A stretch of 36,894 nucleotides of DNA. Source: Bacteroidota bacterium (GTDB taxonomy: Bacteria; Bacteroidota; Ignavibacteria; UBA10030). Where the stretch lies: contig JAOAFT010000022.1 in NCBI GenBank assembly GCA_026416125.1, positions 1 to 36,894 on the forward strand, written 5' to 3'. Within the stretch, counting starts at the first letter, position 1. Every line of letters begins with the position of its first letter. This document shows, piece after piece, positions 36,867 to 36,894 of the stretch. The notes below the pieces were generated by a model, which did not search any database, had not been told where the DNA came from, and was given only the letters and a program-made list of their open reading frames with translations. A program made the position numbers and the translations under genes.

Positions 36867-36894
36867 GCCCGAATGGCGGAATTGGCAGACGCGC
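36867..36894 (+). tRNA. tRNA-Leu, 5' part (cut by window edge)
   Basis: The last 28 bases read as the start of a leucine tRNA: a 7-nt acceptor strand GCCCGAA, then TG and the D-arm GCGGAATTGGCAGACGCGC. The class II leucine pattern (GGCGGAATTGG.AGACGCGC) is highly conserved in bacteria. The anticodon lies outside the window, so the isoacceptor is unknown. Confidence 0.85.

Overview
The window looks like chromosomal DNA from a moderately AT-rich, Gram-negative-type bacterium of the Bacteroidota/Chlorobiota (FCB) group. It most resembles the Ignavibacteria/Kapabacteria lineages. The evidence is a C-terminal type IX secretion (T9SS) sorting domain with the NYPNPFNPTT signature, very large beta-strand-repeat surface proteins, several signal-peptide-bearing exported proteins, and a promoter of the TTTG/TAnnTTTG class. 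No 16S or marker gene is present, so the lineage is an inference.

Layout. (1) 1-8030, minus strand: the leader-proximal end of a CRISPR array (32-nt type I-C repeats), its leader, then a complete type I-C operon read right to left as cas3, cas5d, cas8c, cas7, cas4, cas1, cas2. Genes are tightly packed with good ribosome binding sites, and all catalytic motifs I checked are intact. (2) 8103-14707, minus strand: housekeeping and exported enzymes, namely a long-chain acyl-CoA synthetase, a GAF-GGDEF protein with a degenerate active site, a secreted M24B aminopeptidase, an ATP-grasp protein and a secreted calcineurin-like phosphoesterase. (3) 14783-17401, plus strand: a MerR regulator, a secreted Sel1-repeat protein and a two-helix membrane protein. 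(4) 17402-17891, minus strand: a heavily decayed isoprenylcysteine-carboxyl-methyltransferase-like pseudogene. (5) 17939-27097, minus strand: a 2282-residue beta-repeat surface protein, a secreted DUF1028 protein and a zinc alcohol dehydrogenase. (6) 27289-34078, plus strand: a LolA-like protein, two FtsX/LolE-type permeases, a LolD-type ATPase and a predicted outer-membrane barrel. Together they look like an envelope lipid/lipoprotein transport or export operon, interrupted between permease and ATPase by a dead restriction-modification module (methyltransferase with a nonsense codon, HNH nuclease with a frameshift and a nonsense codon). (7) 34211-36271, minus strand: a T9SS cargo protein with a strong intrinsic terminator. 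(8) The first 28 bases of a tRNA-Leu at the right edge, with a plausible promoter.

How it fits together. The CRISPR-Cas locus appears functional, while the restriction-modification system is dead. The transport operon forms a path from periplasmic carrier through inner-membrane ABC complex to outer-membrane barrel. The two repeat proteins share the same beta-repeat and pre-sorting modules, but only the shorter one keeps its T9SS signal. I did not find a clearly novel defence or biosynthetic system. The most notable signals are the gene ruins in two places, the degenerate GGDEF protein that keeps its inhibitory c-di-GMP site, and the apparent tandem-fusion architecture of the giant surface protein.
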